Below, piece after piece: positions 1 to 12,700 of a stretch of DNA of 64,000 nt (position 1 is the stretch's first letter; every line of letters begins with the position of its first letter). The notes beneath the pieces were generated by a model, which did no database searches, was not told where the DNA came from, and saw only the letters and a list, made by a program, of their open reading frames with translations. The DNA is taken from contig NC_060118.1 of assembly GCF_021155765.1 (NCBI RefSeq), forward strand, positions 6,200,001 through 6,264,000, read 5' to 3'. The DNA comes from Diprion similis (Eukaryota > Arthropoda > Insecta > Hymenoptera > Diprionidae). The translations under genes were made by a program, and so were the position numbers.

Positions 1-489
1 CCCGAACGATATATCAGATTTTAAGAAAAATCACCTATTTCCTTAAAATTTATTGTAAATAACAATTAAAAAAACTTCAGTTTCGAATTTGAATCACTTT
101 TATTAAAAAAATGATAATTAATTAGATCAACAGAATTTTTTAATTTTTTTTTGAGATTACATTTAAATAAATAAATTTTGATTCTATACATCAAATCATA
201 ACCAAAATCTCCATTAGTTACTTATAAAGTTTGTTTTTCTCTTTTTTATGTCGATAAATAAGTCTTGAATTTTTTGGTCATAGCTACCAACCAAAAACTG
301 AAAAACTCAAATTTCACTCATTTACTTTTCATTTCGTAATTCACATTGGACACATTGGACGATGTGTTGACTGGACTGAAAACCTGTTACATTTTTAAAT
401 GTGAAGAAAAGTGGGAAAAAATTGGATCGCCAGATGGTTAAATTGATTTGGCAGCGACAGTTTCTGTCCGATGGGTCCGATTACGGGCG
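1..489. other. AT-rich non-coding DNA
   Basis: No open frame, RNA gene or repeat that I can support. The stretch is AT-rich with T and A runs and ends where the 342-bp repeat block begins. Confidence 0.5.
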
Positions 490-1541
490 ACGCGTGGTGT
501 GAGTATACATGGTGTGCCTAGAACTCCTACGACACGTCCCTTTCTTCGATGTCAAAGATTTCAAGTGAGATGTGTACCAACTGTCTAAAGAAATCCCTAT
601 ATTGTTAGGGAATTATTTTTCTGGCGAACGCTGACCTGCTCGCTAATGACATCGTGTATAGTTGTGGTGTGAGTTATTTAAAGTCCCGCTCATTTTTTCC
701 CCACGCAGATTCAACGGTACAACAATTAATCACCACCGATCTAGGGGATTTTGGCGCCGTTGGTACACTTCTTACTTAAGTTCAGTCCAGCGCGAGAGAG
801 AAACTGTTTTGGAGAAAGAAGCTGCACTACTAGCGTGGTGTGAGTATTACATGGTGTGCCGAGAACTCCTACGACACGTCCCTTTCTTCGATGTCAAAGA
901 TTTCAAGTGAGATGTGTACCAACTGTCTAAAGAAATCCCTATATTGTTAGGGAATTATTTTTCTGGCGAACGCTGACCTGCTCGCTAATGACATCGTGTA
1001 TAGTTGTGGTGTGAGTTATTTAAAGTCCCGCTCATTTTTTCCCCACGCAGATTCAACGGTACAACAATTAATCACCACCGATCTAGGGGATTTTGGCGCC
1101 GTTGGTACACTTCTTACTTAAGTTCAGTCCAGCGCGAGAGAGAAACTGTTTTGGAGAAAGAAGCTGCACTACTAGCGTGGTGTGAGTATTACATGGTGTG
1201 CCTAGAACTCCTACGACACGTCCCTTTCTTCGGGGTCAAAGGCTTCAAGTGAGATGTGTACCAACTGTCTAAAGAAATCCCTATATTGTTGGGGAATTAT
1301 TTTTCTGGCGAACGCTGACCTGCTCGCTAATGACATCGTGTATAGTTGTGGCGTGAGTTATTTAAAGTCCCGCTCATTTTTTCCCCACGCAGATTCAACG
1401 GTACAACAATTAATCACCACCGATCTAGGGTATTTAGGCGCCGTTGGTACACATCTTACTTAAGTCCAGTCCAGTGCGAGAGAGAAACTTTTTTGGAGAA
1501 AGAAACTGCACTCCTAGGCACACCATGTATACCTACACCAT
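490..1541 (+). repeat. 342-bp tandem repeat block, three units
   Basis: Three nearly identical units start near 491, 833 and 1175, a spacing of 342 bp. Each opens with a segment reading GTGGTGTGAGTAT and contains the recognisable string CACCACCGATCTAGGG. The third unit is slightly more diverged. It ends at 1516-1541 with a short inverted copy of the unit's own start (AGGCACACCATGTATAC). Open frames of 82-87 codons recur at the same place in each unit, but this follows from the duplication and I do not call them genes. A second block of the same family lies inverted at 3493-3957, so the pair looks like arms of a foldback-type element or two oppositely oriented insertions. Confidence 0.85.
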
Positions 1542-3492
1542 GGGTGCAACGTGCCAGTTCCCATCCCCCCTCCATCCCCCAGCCGTCAGCTATATACGCA
1601 ATCAGTTGATGGTTCGGAAATTGTCTTTTCAGATGAATTAATTGAAATATTCGACAAGCCCGCCTATCGCATGCCGCATGCAAGACAGCGAGTTACAGTT
1701 TAAAAGTAATTATGAAACAGTTGAACTCTTTATATTATTGACAAATTTGTTTGTTTCCTTTTTGTCATCATTTCACTATGAATTAAATGTTTTCAGAACA
1801 CTTTTCGGGGCCTCAATATTTATGTAATTATTAAATTGATATTTTGGATTCTTTCAAAAACAGAATGACACTTGTATTATTTCGTTTTCAAAGTGGAAGA
1901 TAGCTTGTGATTAAAATGTCAAAATTTATTACATGTACAATGTGTAATGGGTGAGTAGGTTGTTCAAAATATTTCTTTTACCCCAATATATGCAGTTGAA
2001 GTGTGAACAAATTTATTTATACAATTTGGACGGACGTGCTCTTTCAACTTATATAACACGCAAACTCACGCCGTAAAAAATCTCAAACAAGATCATTCAT
2101 CGCAGATTAAACATTTCGTCTTGGACGATATAATAATTTTTTCGAAAGATTCGTGATCGGTGAGCTCAAACGTGTTTCGAACATGCTTTTTTCAAACATT
2201 TTCAACGTTGCTTATAATATCCAAAATTTCTCTCCATCGATTTCAGTAATAAAATTAACGTAAAAATCTACTTCCATGGAAATTGAATGTATTAAAGAAA
2301 ATTTAAAGCCATATTTCTGCCGGCCATATTGGGACGAAGAATCTGGTCCTTCAGTAGCAAAGAAAAAATATGTGTAGTTTTCTGTGTATTTAAAAACCTG
2401 TTATTACATGTGAGAAAAATTTACCGACATCATGAGTTTGCGTGTTCATTCGCCATCTTGGAATTAGAAGTACTGATTAATAATCAAAAAGTGAGGCAGC
2501 CAATTGGCAAGATAATCAAAAATGTATAAAACAGTTTGCGAAATTAGCATCAGAGTCTGAATAGTTCTATTGATTCAAGTATTGGCAAATATCCGTTTGA
2601 AGTTCAATAAAAAAAATACCATCTTTTTTTACAGCCACTCAAATATCTGAAATATCTATGTAAATTGATCAATTTTCATTTGCAATCCGTATAAGTTCGA
2701 TCCGCGTTATTAGATTCTACGATTTGAGGGATCAAATGGAGAATCCCAAGGCTTTCCCGTCAATTTCAACACCGCAACCAGAAAAATTTCTAGTTATGGT
2801 TGCTAGTCGGTCTCTAAATATATTTTTATTTTTGATAAACATCGAAAAGTATAGTTATGTGGACCAAATAAAAAAAAGAAATTATCCAACTATCAAAATC
2901 TAGTCAACTGAACAAACAGATTCAATGTTGCAATAACCGAAAAATGTAATACAACGGCAACGGTGATCACACTTGATAAAATTTTCCAACAATCAAAATA
3001 AATGAAATTTTCTCAGTACCTACGTGAAAAGTTACAAAAATCAGATAATTCACTCCAGTCGGGCGTGATGTCGTATTTTAAGCTGCGCCACCGACTCGAG
3101 GGAAAAGGGAGAAAGGAAAAGGGAAAATCCTCCGGGGATATGTTGGAGACATTGGTGGTCCAAGAAGGCATGAAGTATAGATTCGCCTATAGCCAAAGAA
3201 CCCGTTTCCAGGCATTTATTTTTTCCGTCTCTTCTGTCTTTCCTTGCCTTTCCTTGCCGTTACTCTTCTACCGCTTCTTCTTCGGTTTCTTCTTCTCCTC
3301 TTACTTCCTGTTATTTTTACTCTGCCTTTTTCTCCTTTTCCTCTCAACGTCCAAACTCCACGCTGCATTTTTGTTACTCAGCGATATAACGACTGAACCA
3401 AAATAAAACGAGATCCTGTATACCTGCTCACCTAACTGCCAACCTGACAAAGACGTGCCACTGCTGGTGCAACACGTATTTTAATATAAAGG
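1542..3492. other. Spacer between inverted repeat blocks, no gene recognised
   Basis: About 1.95 kb between the two oppositely oriented repeat blocks. The longest open frame (3002-3406, 134 codons) has a C-terminal half made only of Phe, Leu and Ser, encoded by a TTC/TCT-rich pyrimidine tract at about 3218-3350. That is typical of low-complexity DNA rather than a protein. I see no transposase motif, although this is where the coding part of an autonomous element would be expected. Confidence 0.4.
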
Positions 3493-3957
3493 GCGTGATG
3501 TGAGTAAACATGATGTGCCTAGACATGCAGCTTCTCTCTCCAAAAAAGTTTTTCTCTCGCGCTGGACTGGACGTGAGTAAGACGCGTACCAACGGCGCCA
3601 AAATACCCTAGATTGGTGGTGATTAATTGTTGTGACGTTGAATCTGCGTGGGGGAAAAATAAGCGGGACTTTAAATAACGCACACCACAACCATACACGA
3701 TGACAGTACCGAGCAGGGTAGCGTTCGCCAGTAAAATAATTCCCTAACAATATAGGGATTTCTTTAGACAGTTGGTACACATCTCATATAAAGGCTTTAA
3801 CCTCGAAGAAAGGCGCGTGTTACGGGAGTTCTAGGCACACCGTGTATACTCACACTACGCTAGGAGTGCAACTTCTTTCTACAAAAACGTTTCTCTCTCG
3901 CACTGGACTGGACGTGAGTAAGATGTGTACAACGACGCCAAAATCCCCTAGATCCCA
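3493..3957 (-). repeat. Inverted copies of the 342-bp repeat
   Basis: Read on the minus strand, this segment gives one full unit and part of another unit of the family at 490-1541. It shares the AGGCACAC motif, the CTCTCGCRCTGGACTGGAC segment and the TCCCTAACAATATAGGG segment. It is more diverged than the first block, with scattered substitutions. Its inner edge (near 3493) and the inner edge of the first block (near 1541) face each other, so the two blocks could pair as a hairpin with a 2-kb loop. Confidence 0.8.
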
Positions 3958-6795
3958 TAGAAAAGAAGACCGTTAGGAATAAATCGAATGCTTTCCTCGT
4001 ATAATCACGTAGAACAATATTAAATAATACCTCATTTGTGAATGAAGCTAACACGCATTAGACTGTTTCAAATTGGGATGATATTTTTTGGTGAAACAAG
4101 GTCCGAACATTAGTTTTTGTCGCACAAAAATCGTTCCGAAGAATAGGATTTTTATCCTAACTATAACGTATAAATTGTAAATTCCAGCTGTACATAAGGT
4201 TCAGTGGTTAAGAATTTTAGTATCATCGCATTAATGATCGGTTTTTTTTCCTAATGCAAAATCGTTTCACTCGTCCAATTTTTACGAACGTCAATTCTCA
4301 TTTTATTCGAGAATGTATCGTCTATAAAACGAGTGATGAGATTGTTATACAGAATTCAATTACGAACAAAGTGATAAATCGAAATTCATTACCGATACAA
4401 GACCAATGGTACGTTTTTGGCATTAAAGTCATGTAGTACTCCGGACAAACTCGGTCGGTAAGGGTAGGAGTACTACATGACCTTAAAGAGAAGTGACACA
4501 GTGTCACATTATTCGCACAGGAATAATTATGATTCAGTCTACTCCTAGAAAGGCCCAATTCTCGGGTTTAAAACTTTTCTGTACTAAAAAGATATTATTT
4601 ACATAAAATTAAACCTAATGAACTTGAGTTACAATCTTCAAATACCCGTTGCATCATATTATTACTTTGTATACCTACATCGACATTTTTTATGCAAGTG
4701 ATTTATCAAATTTGAATACATTATCTTACGAGCTACTTTGAAATCCAACTACAAATAATCCTCAGATTTAGTTCTACATACAGCGATGCAGAACGGGAGT
4801 AATTCGAAAAATATTAAAATTAGCTACAGCCGTGTTTTCTTCTTTTATTTTTCAAAGTAAAGTAGCTAAAGCGTATTTCTTGATTCAGAGAGTCAAGACC
4901 TAGACTCTCTAATTATTTCTTGACTCTGTGCAACATTGATTGGCCAGTAATTGTGTACAGAAATAGCTCGCTGGTGACAAAATTCATTCGGCATAATAAC
5001 GCGTTTACTCTATTCGTGTGTAACCAAGTGCTTGCGTGTATTACGCCTGTAGGTACCTTGTACTCATTATCGCAACAAGGGTCAAGAGTAAACATACAAA
5101 CCGCTATCCTCTATACGTGTCGATCGTTTTGTGTGTACAGAGTATCTCCGAGTAAATACCACAGTATTTTGGTTTCCCAGTGATAACAACCAAATTACAC
5201 ATCGCTAAAGAAAGGCAATATTGCTTATTGATCTGTATGCAATAATGCTTTTGTATACCGACACGATGTACAGCTCTTTCAAATGTATGTACGTGACTTC
5301 GCGATATGACATATTGATCTGTAGAACAGAATACTAATTACCTCCATCGATTTCACCATATATTTTTTCTTATATGAATAATTATTGCAGTTGTTGTGAG
5401 ACAGCAAAGAAAATTTGTTAACAAATGTTATAATCATTGCAACTCGTGAGAAATTTCAATTTTGCTTACTTGTAGATCTTTGTTTGATTTTTCGATAGAT
5501 AATTCAATATTTGTTAAGCAAACTAAGCTTTTTAAAAAATACGTTTTGCCATATTTCTTAAACATAGAACATCTCACCCATTTTCCAAAACAGTGTAACT
5601 GTTTTAGTTGTTTTAATGCGCCTTGTTTCAGAGGAATAATCGCCAAAAAAAGAAATCGTACGATTATTATTATTTTACTGAAATTGAAAGATACTTAAAC
5701 CCATTGTCATACTTTTAGTCAGTCGAATTTTTCTCAAATTACATTTCAATTCTTTCGAAAACGTAATTCCAACGAATTAAATCTAATCAATAAATTTTGC
5801 CTTTGAATCCGAAACGACTATTAAAAAGTAAAAAAAACGTTATATGAAGAAATGAATTATTTTGATCAAAAACCTATCTCTTTTGCCGAAAATTTACGAA
5901 CCACACGAGCTGTAATTAATGGACTTTGGGCAAAATACTCGTTTTTAGTCTTAAGACAATCGTTGATTGGTGGAATCTCTCAGAAAAGTTGGTTATGTTG
6001 TAATTTTGACTCTTTCAAAGCTGTCAAGTGGATATTCAAATTCAAATTCAACTCGATCCACTTTACTTACACTTCTTTAATTTTCGTTTCGTAATTTTTT
6101 ACACTCAGAATATTTTTCACTGGGACTGTAGTCGTCTGATGCATCCGCAGTACGCAAGTTATAACCAATATAATCGTTAAAAATGAATTGATAGCCCGCT
6201 ATCCAGTGGTACGAATAATCCATTTATAGCTACGCAACAAATACATACAATTTTATTTATCACGTTATGTATACATTAATGAATCGATATATCATATAGC
6301 TCTAAAGCGCTATAACGCTCTGCGCTAAATCTATACCGACATGTTTGATACTTCGAATTGTGATGTCAAAACATGATCAAAATCATCTTAAACTTCTTAT
6401 TTGGTACTCATTTTAAATCAATGTTGAACGTCTATTTGAGTCAATTCGTAATTGCATCAGAAATGATTGCATACTTTATCGTGTATACAATCTGAAAAAT
6501 GATAAACTTTTAACTTCATTCCCCTTCCATTTTTTTACTTTTAACTTCGTTGAATCCTTCAGGCATCATCACGAATATAAGAAAATTATTGTTCCTATTT
6601 TGTTCAGCGGTTGCCACTAGGCACGAGCTTCTCCCTCTGAAGAAAATCCTCCCCGAATACGACATTCTTGCACCCGAAATGGAAAAATAATGTCTTATCA
6701 CACTTGAACAAGTTCATCATACCATATTTTTTCACATACTTAGGGCGTGATCACCGTACATGAAATAACCTCAAATTAATATTGTGTACTTCCAG
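3958..6795. other. Non-coding, upstream of the first visible RGS7BP exon
   Basis: AT-rich with only short open frames (60-87 codons) on both strands, none resembling a protein I know. It is probably an RGS7BP intron or upstream sequence. No convincing first exon with a start codon was found, so the start of that gene may lie outside the window. The one structured element is the hairpin at 4428-4481. Confidence 0.45.
4428..4481. repeat. Perfect 15-bp inverted repeat (hairpin)
   Basis: The left arm GTCATGTAGTACTCC (4428-4442) is exactly complementary to the right arm GGAGTACTACATGAC (4467-4481), with a 24-nt loop. Pairing continues outward for a few bases with one mismatch. The loop plus right arm resembles a segment at 21385-21422, so this is a dispersed element and not a chance palindrome. 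Confidence 0.8.
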
Positions 6796-9700
6796 CAAAT
6801 TCAAGACATAAACAGCCAGGTCGCCCAGTTCCGGGACTTGTTAATTAACATTGGTCAACCACGCGACAGTCCCGAACTTCGCGAAAAGATCCGGAAGCTT
6901 CGTCGAAGTTGCGTCGAAGCTTGTAAAAATACCTCGCAACTGGTCTTACCTCAGATCCGCACGTGAGTTTTATTAATCGATACTTTACTTGTACTTGTCC
7001 AATAATTTATGCGTTATTTGGCTGTTCTAACGCTCATGTAACTTCGAATAATTTTTCTCGATTTTTTTATCCTATGATTTAATTTTATGCGTTTGTGTAT
7101 TTTCTCAGCGAATTTCAGAAGCAACATTTTTTCAACAGACCAAAAAGGTCACGTTTTCTTTTTTTTCAGTAGTCACGCTTAATAAATTCTTCAACTTCAT
7201 TGTCCGTCGTAATGAATAGGCAGCGGGGTGAATACTCGTTCAAGCGTACTTGCTAAAGAGAGGCCTCTTCGGGACCAATTAGTCACCGATGAGAGCTTTA
7301 TATATTAAAAATGCCTCTAGGTATAATGTCAGGTGGTGAAGTCTGCTAGAACAAATTTACTAGGAAGTGAGAAAAAATCTATTCTGATTAGCTACCTCAC
7401 ATTTTTTTTTTATCGAAAATACATATACCTCTGTCTAGAAATATATATCCTATATAAAGTTACAAACGATGGCCATGTTGATTTCTTCTTTCTGGGAGTC
7501 AGTCTTCTGCTGTAACCGAAACACTTTACAAATACATTGAGACATACGGAGATAACTAGATCTGTACAAACCGTAAAACGGACAGTTTTACTCGATGTAT
7601 TTTCATTATCCGGGCTTTTATCAGGGGTAAAATTGCAACCGATCTATTCGTGCCATCATGTTCTTGAATTTTGAACAAGACTCGATATTTTTTGACCGCT
7701 AGAAATCTACTAACCATCGAAATACAATCGCAGGTGGGCTGATAACGGCCATGTTGATTTCTTCATACTGGGAATCAGTTTTCTGCTGTCACCGAAACAT
7801 TTTACAAATATTCTCTACAACTTTAAGCAGAAATATTTAGATCTCAGAACTGATAATTTCCGCATATTGCACTTGTTATTACTTTGAGGTAAAATTTTGT
7901 AACGCTCAACGTGTGGGACAGATTATTGCATAGTTACTTTCCCCCACTACTGAATCGTGATTGATACTTTAGCGCTTCCGAGATCGCTTCTGATCAGGAT
8001 TGTTAACCCGCACGTGTTAATTAGTAAATTAACAATCTGTAAAAGTACGCACGTGTATGCTGGATAATCAGTATTAGCAGATCCGCATTGCGTGCCTCAA
8101 TTATGCATGGTAATTCAGGTGAGCTTATACGTACTGTAGGTTACATTCCGACAGACGATACTTAGATACCCAGTACGCGCATGCGTATCCATAAATTAGT
8201 AACAGAATCGGGGTAATGGAGATTACTTTTCACACACCACTGTTATACGTAAGGCAGAAACTGTAGGTGTTCGTAATTTGCTTTTGATAGCTTGACAAGT
8301 TGATCCGTCGCCAAGATGCGAAAAGACGGTTACCCTGTGAAAAGAAAATACTTGTTGAAAATTACAAATACTTTCAATTACCAAACATTTCTAACTTGAT
8401 TGACTAATCAAGTATAATCCATAATAAATCCGTCACCATGTTACATAGTAAAATTTTTAAGCATTCAAAATTCGGAACAACATTGATTCATGGTATGTAC
8501 GAGTCAATCGATTTAATATTGTATCTAGAATATTCTGTTAGGTCTCATTCACATTGTGGGAAAATAAAACCTCGGAGAAGGTTTTAGATTCCAATGTAAG
8601 TTTCTACGAAAAAATAGAATCTTGCCGAATTCATGGCAGCTAATCAAAAACTATCATGTTAAGGTATCCACAGAAGGTTCCACATTGACGTGGCAAAGCA
8701 TATATTCACGTCGTTTTCATATGTGAAAACCAGATCAGCTACCATTTCGTCATTTCACCATCAAATCTCATAGGACTGGGCTCAAAATGTGTATTTCATC
8801 ACTGCCGAGTGGAGTCATACCGGATAGTTCGACCCATTCAGTGCAACTGCGAATATTTGGCCAATTTCTGTGGGTGGTAACGAATCTGTAAAATTTTTTA
8901 TCAAATTTTGAAAAATTAAATAGACGCTCCAGTTTCTGCCAAAATAAGGCATTAACTGCCCAATTTTCACTCTGATCGCTTGAGCGGTATAGGAGTTTTA
9001 CATCCCCGCGTTTTCGAGGTGTACAACGGGTCTTTATAAGCACCTTAAGGATCTCAAAGCTACTGCATTTGGAAAACTTTAAGAATTCAGTTACAAGCTG
9101 AAACATGAAACTAGAAATCCAGAACTAATTATATTGAACATTGTAGTGCCGAGAGAACGTCTGTAGAATCGTGATAAAATTCTGGAGTCTGTAGATATAA
9201 GATGCTGCTGCTCGTCACTCAAGATGTCGAGTAACTTTAAGTTTGAAAACAGGAGAGGCGAGCTTAAAAAATTCAAGGTTTCATTAACGCTGGCAGTGAG
9301 GTTTCTCCACAGAGGAAAAATCTCTGGGCAAGAGCTGTACCGTATAACGAATCTCTTAATTGCAACATTTTTCCCTCCGTCGTTTTCTCTCGGTCTTTTC
9401 AAACGAATCGTTCTTATAACGAATGCGCTATATAATAAACCTATAGCAGCTAAATCTTTCCAAACCTCGAACAAGAGCTCGGCTCAGTTGTTTCAGGAGC
9501 ACAAACCTTCAACCAATCACGAAACTAGTTTGGTAAACCAACGGAAAACTCACAGTTAGTCATAAGATATAACCTGTTATAATATGTTATTGCTTTTATC
9601 CATTGGTTTGTTTTTTAAGTCATATTTCGAAATACCTAAATAATAATATTTGATATCAATTATTATAGATCACCTTTTATACTCTTACTACTTTGTGTTA

Positions 9701-12700
9701 ATTATTTCAACTCATTCATTATCTTCCACTGATAATTTCATGCGATTCAAAATTCATTAACTCATCCATTTTTTTATTCACTCATTATTCAGCTGTCATT
9801 CATTCAATCATAGACCCATTTATAAATCAATGAATTTATTAATTCACTCATCAATTCATATTCAACCATCATATAATCAATTTATTTATCGAATCATTTT
9901 TGGTAATTATTAAATTCATTATCCATTAATACGTTTACCTATCCATCTATTCGTATAAGTATCCATCCATCCAATCCGATGTATAAATTGATTCATTCAA
10001 TTGTTAGACCATCATTTTACCCGTTGACTTATAAATTCAACCAGAATGTTCATTGTTTCATCCATTCATCCAGTTTTTGCCCCGTTCGACAATAAGCCTT
10101 TTGATCACATATTTATTCTTTGATATCCATTTATCATTTTCTCATTATTTCCTTATTCATACATTTATTTATTTTTAGCTAGTAAATAACTGCTCCATTA
10201 GTCCTTCAATGCATTTATTATAATCTATGGATTTTCAAGAGTCAATCAGAAGATCGTATTTCATATCATCAACTTCAGAAATCTACCTACACAAACTTCG
10301 AAGAAAATCTAATAACAAAATGTTTTTTTTTTGTTTATACCAATACATTGGTTCTACTTTTACGGATTTTGAAAATTTTGCAGTCAAATTAGAATTTTAC
10401 GAGCGTATAAATGCGTACAAAATAAGATTCACGATGATATAGAGAAAGCCATTCTTTGAATTTGGTTCTATTATAAAAAACCTACGAAATGTGCTAACAC
10501 GAAAACTACGTTACACAAACAGAAAACATGCATCATGAAAAAACTTCACTACTACTGCGAAAATATAAAAATATATTTTATAAATCTCGGAATAATTTAT
10601 CAAGTACTTTTTCATCACTCGTAACATTATGACCCTAAATGCACACGCGATTTATATGCATATATATAACTATAACAGAAAATAAAATGTACTGCACGAA
10701 ATGGGCATTCAGTTCCGTGCTGCTGCACTGGTTAGCAATTATTCTTGAATGCAAAGATTATAAATTGATTATTGTATCAACTCGTACGCTTTTTCATTCT
10801 ATCACGCAGAGTCTAGTAATAATTCAGCAGTTTCAGCTCGCAAACTTAGCGTATGGAGGTTATGTGGTAGGCGCAAATTTTTGAGGTTAAGCAGATTTAA
10901 AATGGTTGATGTAGTGATTCGAGAAAGCTTAACAAACTTTCATCGTTAAGTTATTGATGGCTGATATTAATTCGCCGCTTGACACAGGAGATCTTGACAA
11001 CTCATAACTCGTTTCAAGTAAGTTGGCTCCTCTGACTTGCAAACAAAAATATTGCTCGAATACCTCGCCGACAGATAGACGTCAATTATTTTTTAACACT
11101 AGTGAATAAAAGGTGGGGCTTTGCAAAGCAGTTTTGCACAACGAAAGTAGCCAATTTCATCTCAGTGTTGTAAGGATAGATTCGCGCATGCGCAGTCCAC
11201 AATTTCTTCACTTTCGGCCTTTTGGAGATCACTTTCATCCCTAGGGAGAAGAAATTGACCACTCACATCCCGTGAAATTACCACGCAAAGCCCGACCACT
11301 TTTCATACACTTGCTATAAAAAATATCGTGTGTGACTCGGGCCAAAAGTTGGCAATTGTAACTTGTGTGATTGCCACCCTCGCTTCGCTCAGGCGCAAAC
11401 TTCACACTCGTTCCAATCGCCAACTTTCGTCCCTTGTCACGTTATATACTATTTCACACACGTGGTCGGTCACTTAGCCTGCAAAGTTTCACCGTTTTCT
11501 CTAAGTATCTATGTATGCATGCAGTCAAAGTGATTCAGAAACGACTAATTTTTTTATCTAGTCGGCAATAAAGAATCAGCCCGCAATGCCATTACCGACT
11601 GGTCGCGAAACAAACACTATCTTCGTAAACATAACATAACCCATTTGAATTGTGATTGTTGGATTATGCTATATTAGCGAAAATCGAGCAATTTTACATC
11701 CGGCAGGCGATTGCGCTGGTAGCGCAATTGGCAATTGGGGAAAATGATTTCTACGATTTTCTATGAATTTTTAGAGAAATTGTAATATTTTCTTTTTCAG
11801 TCAAAAATTCTTACAAGCCACTACGATTTTGAAAGCAAATTGAAAATTCTTTACGAAAAACCATATATATTTATAATTCTGTACGAAATAATAGGAAATG
11901 ACCCATGTTGAAAATAGTCAGAACGTTTCTGTATACCGCGGAACACGTTTACTTCCTCTCATTTTTCAATAGTTATTGGCATTCTTCAGTCTTCAATTTC
12001 CCAGATTATTCTCTGTTACACGGACTGCCCGACTCGCTCTCTCCTTATAAACCACGTTATAGTTCTCAGCATCCGTCTAAATTCTGTTATCGTTCGTGAT
12101 AAGCGGCGCTCTCACTCTCGTGATACGACTATACCGTGTGTCCATGAAGAAAGTGCGCACCTTATGCGCGTGCGTCAAGTTGTTTGAATTTTATTGGCGG
12201 ACAGTTACCGCCTAATTGAGCAGCCGAAGCAAGACTTATCGCGACTGGCAGAAAATGTCCCTAGGAGTCCACCGTTAGCTGTAGGGTCCTAGGGATATTT
12301 TGTGACAGTTACGATTGGTATTGCGTTGGCTGCTCAATCAGGCGGCAACTGCCGGCCAATAAAATTCGAAAATTCGAGAAAATCTCCTTAGGAGCCTTCA
12401 AATTGAGCCGCAATTAGCAAGACTTAATTTATATCTACTTGTTAAACAAGATTCCGAGTATTGTACAGTGCTAAAAATTTGTTGTCCCACCAGCGAATGA
12501 CTCGGCATATTTGTTAGTTACAGAACTCCATTCAACGAACGGATTCCATATGCCTAATACATATTCTCCAAAGACTTATTACTAAACAAACAAAAAAACG
12601 TGTCCTTTATCTTTTTATTTGAAAACATTTTACCGTATGTCCATGACAAGAGTGCGCACCTTATGTGCGTACGTCATACCGCCTGATTGACCAATTGCGA

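Noticed and set aside
662-1609. Recurring 82-87 codon frames in the 342-bp repeats
   Set aside because: They recur only because the DNA unit is duplicated. The third unit's frame ends differently, the inverted copies are broken, and no protein motif is present.
3002-3406. 134-codon frame with a hydrophobic C-terminus
   Set aside because: The hydrophobic part is encoded by a pyrimidine-only tract and has no family resemblance.
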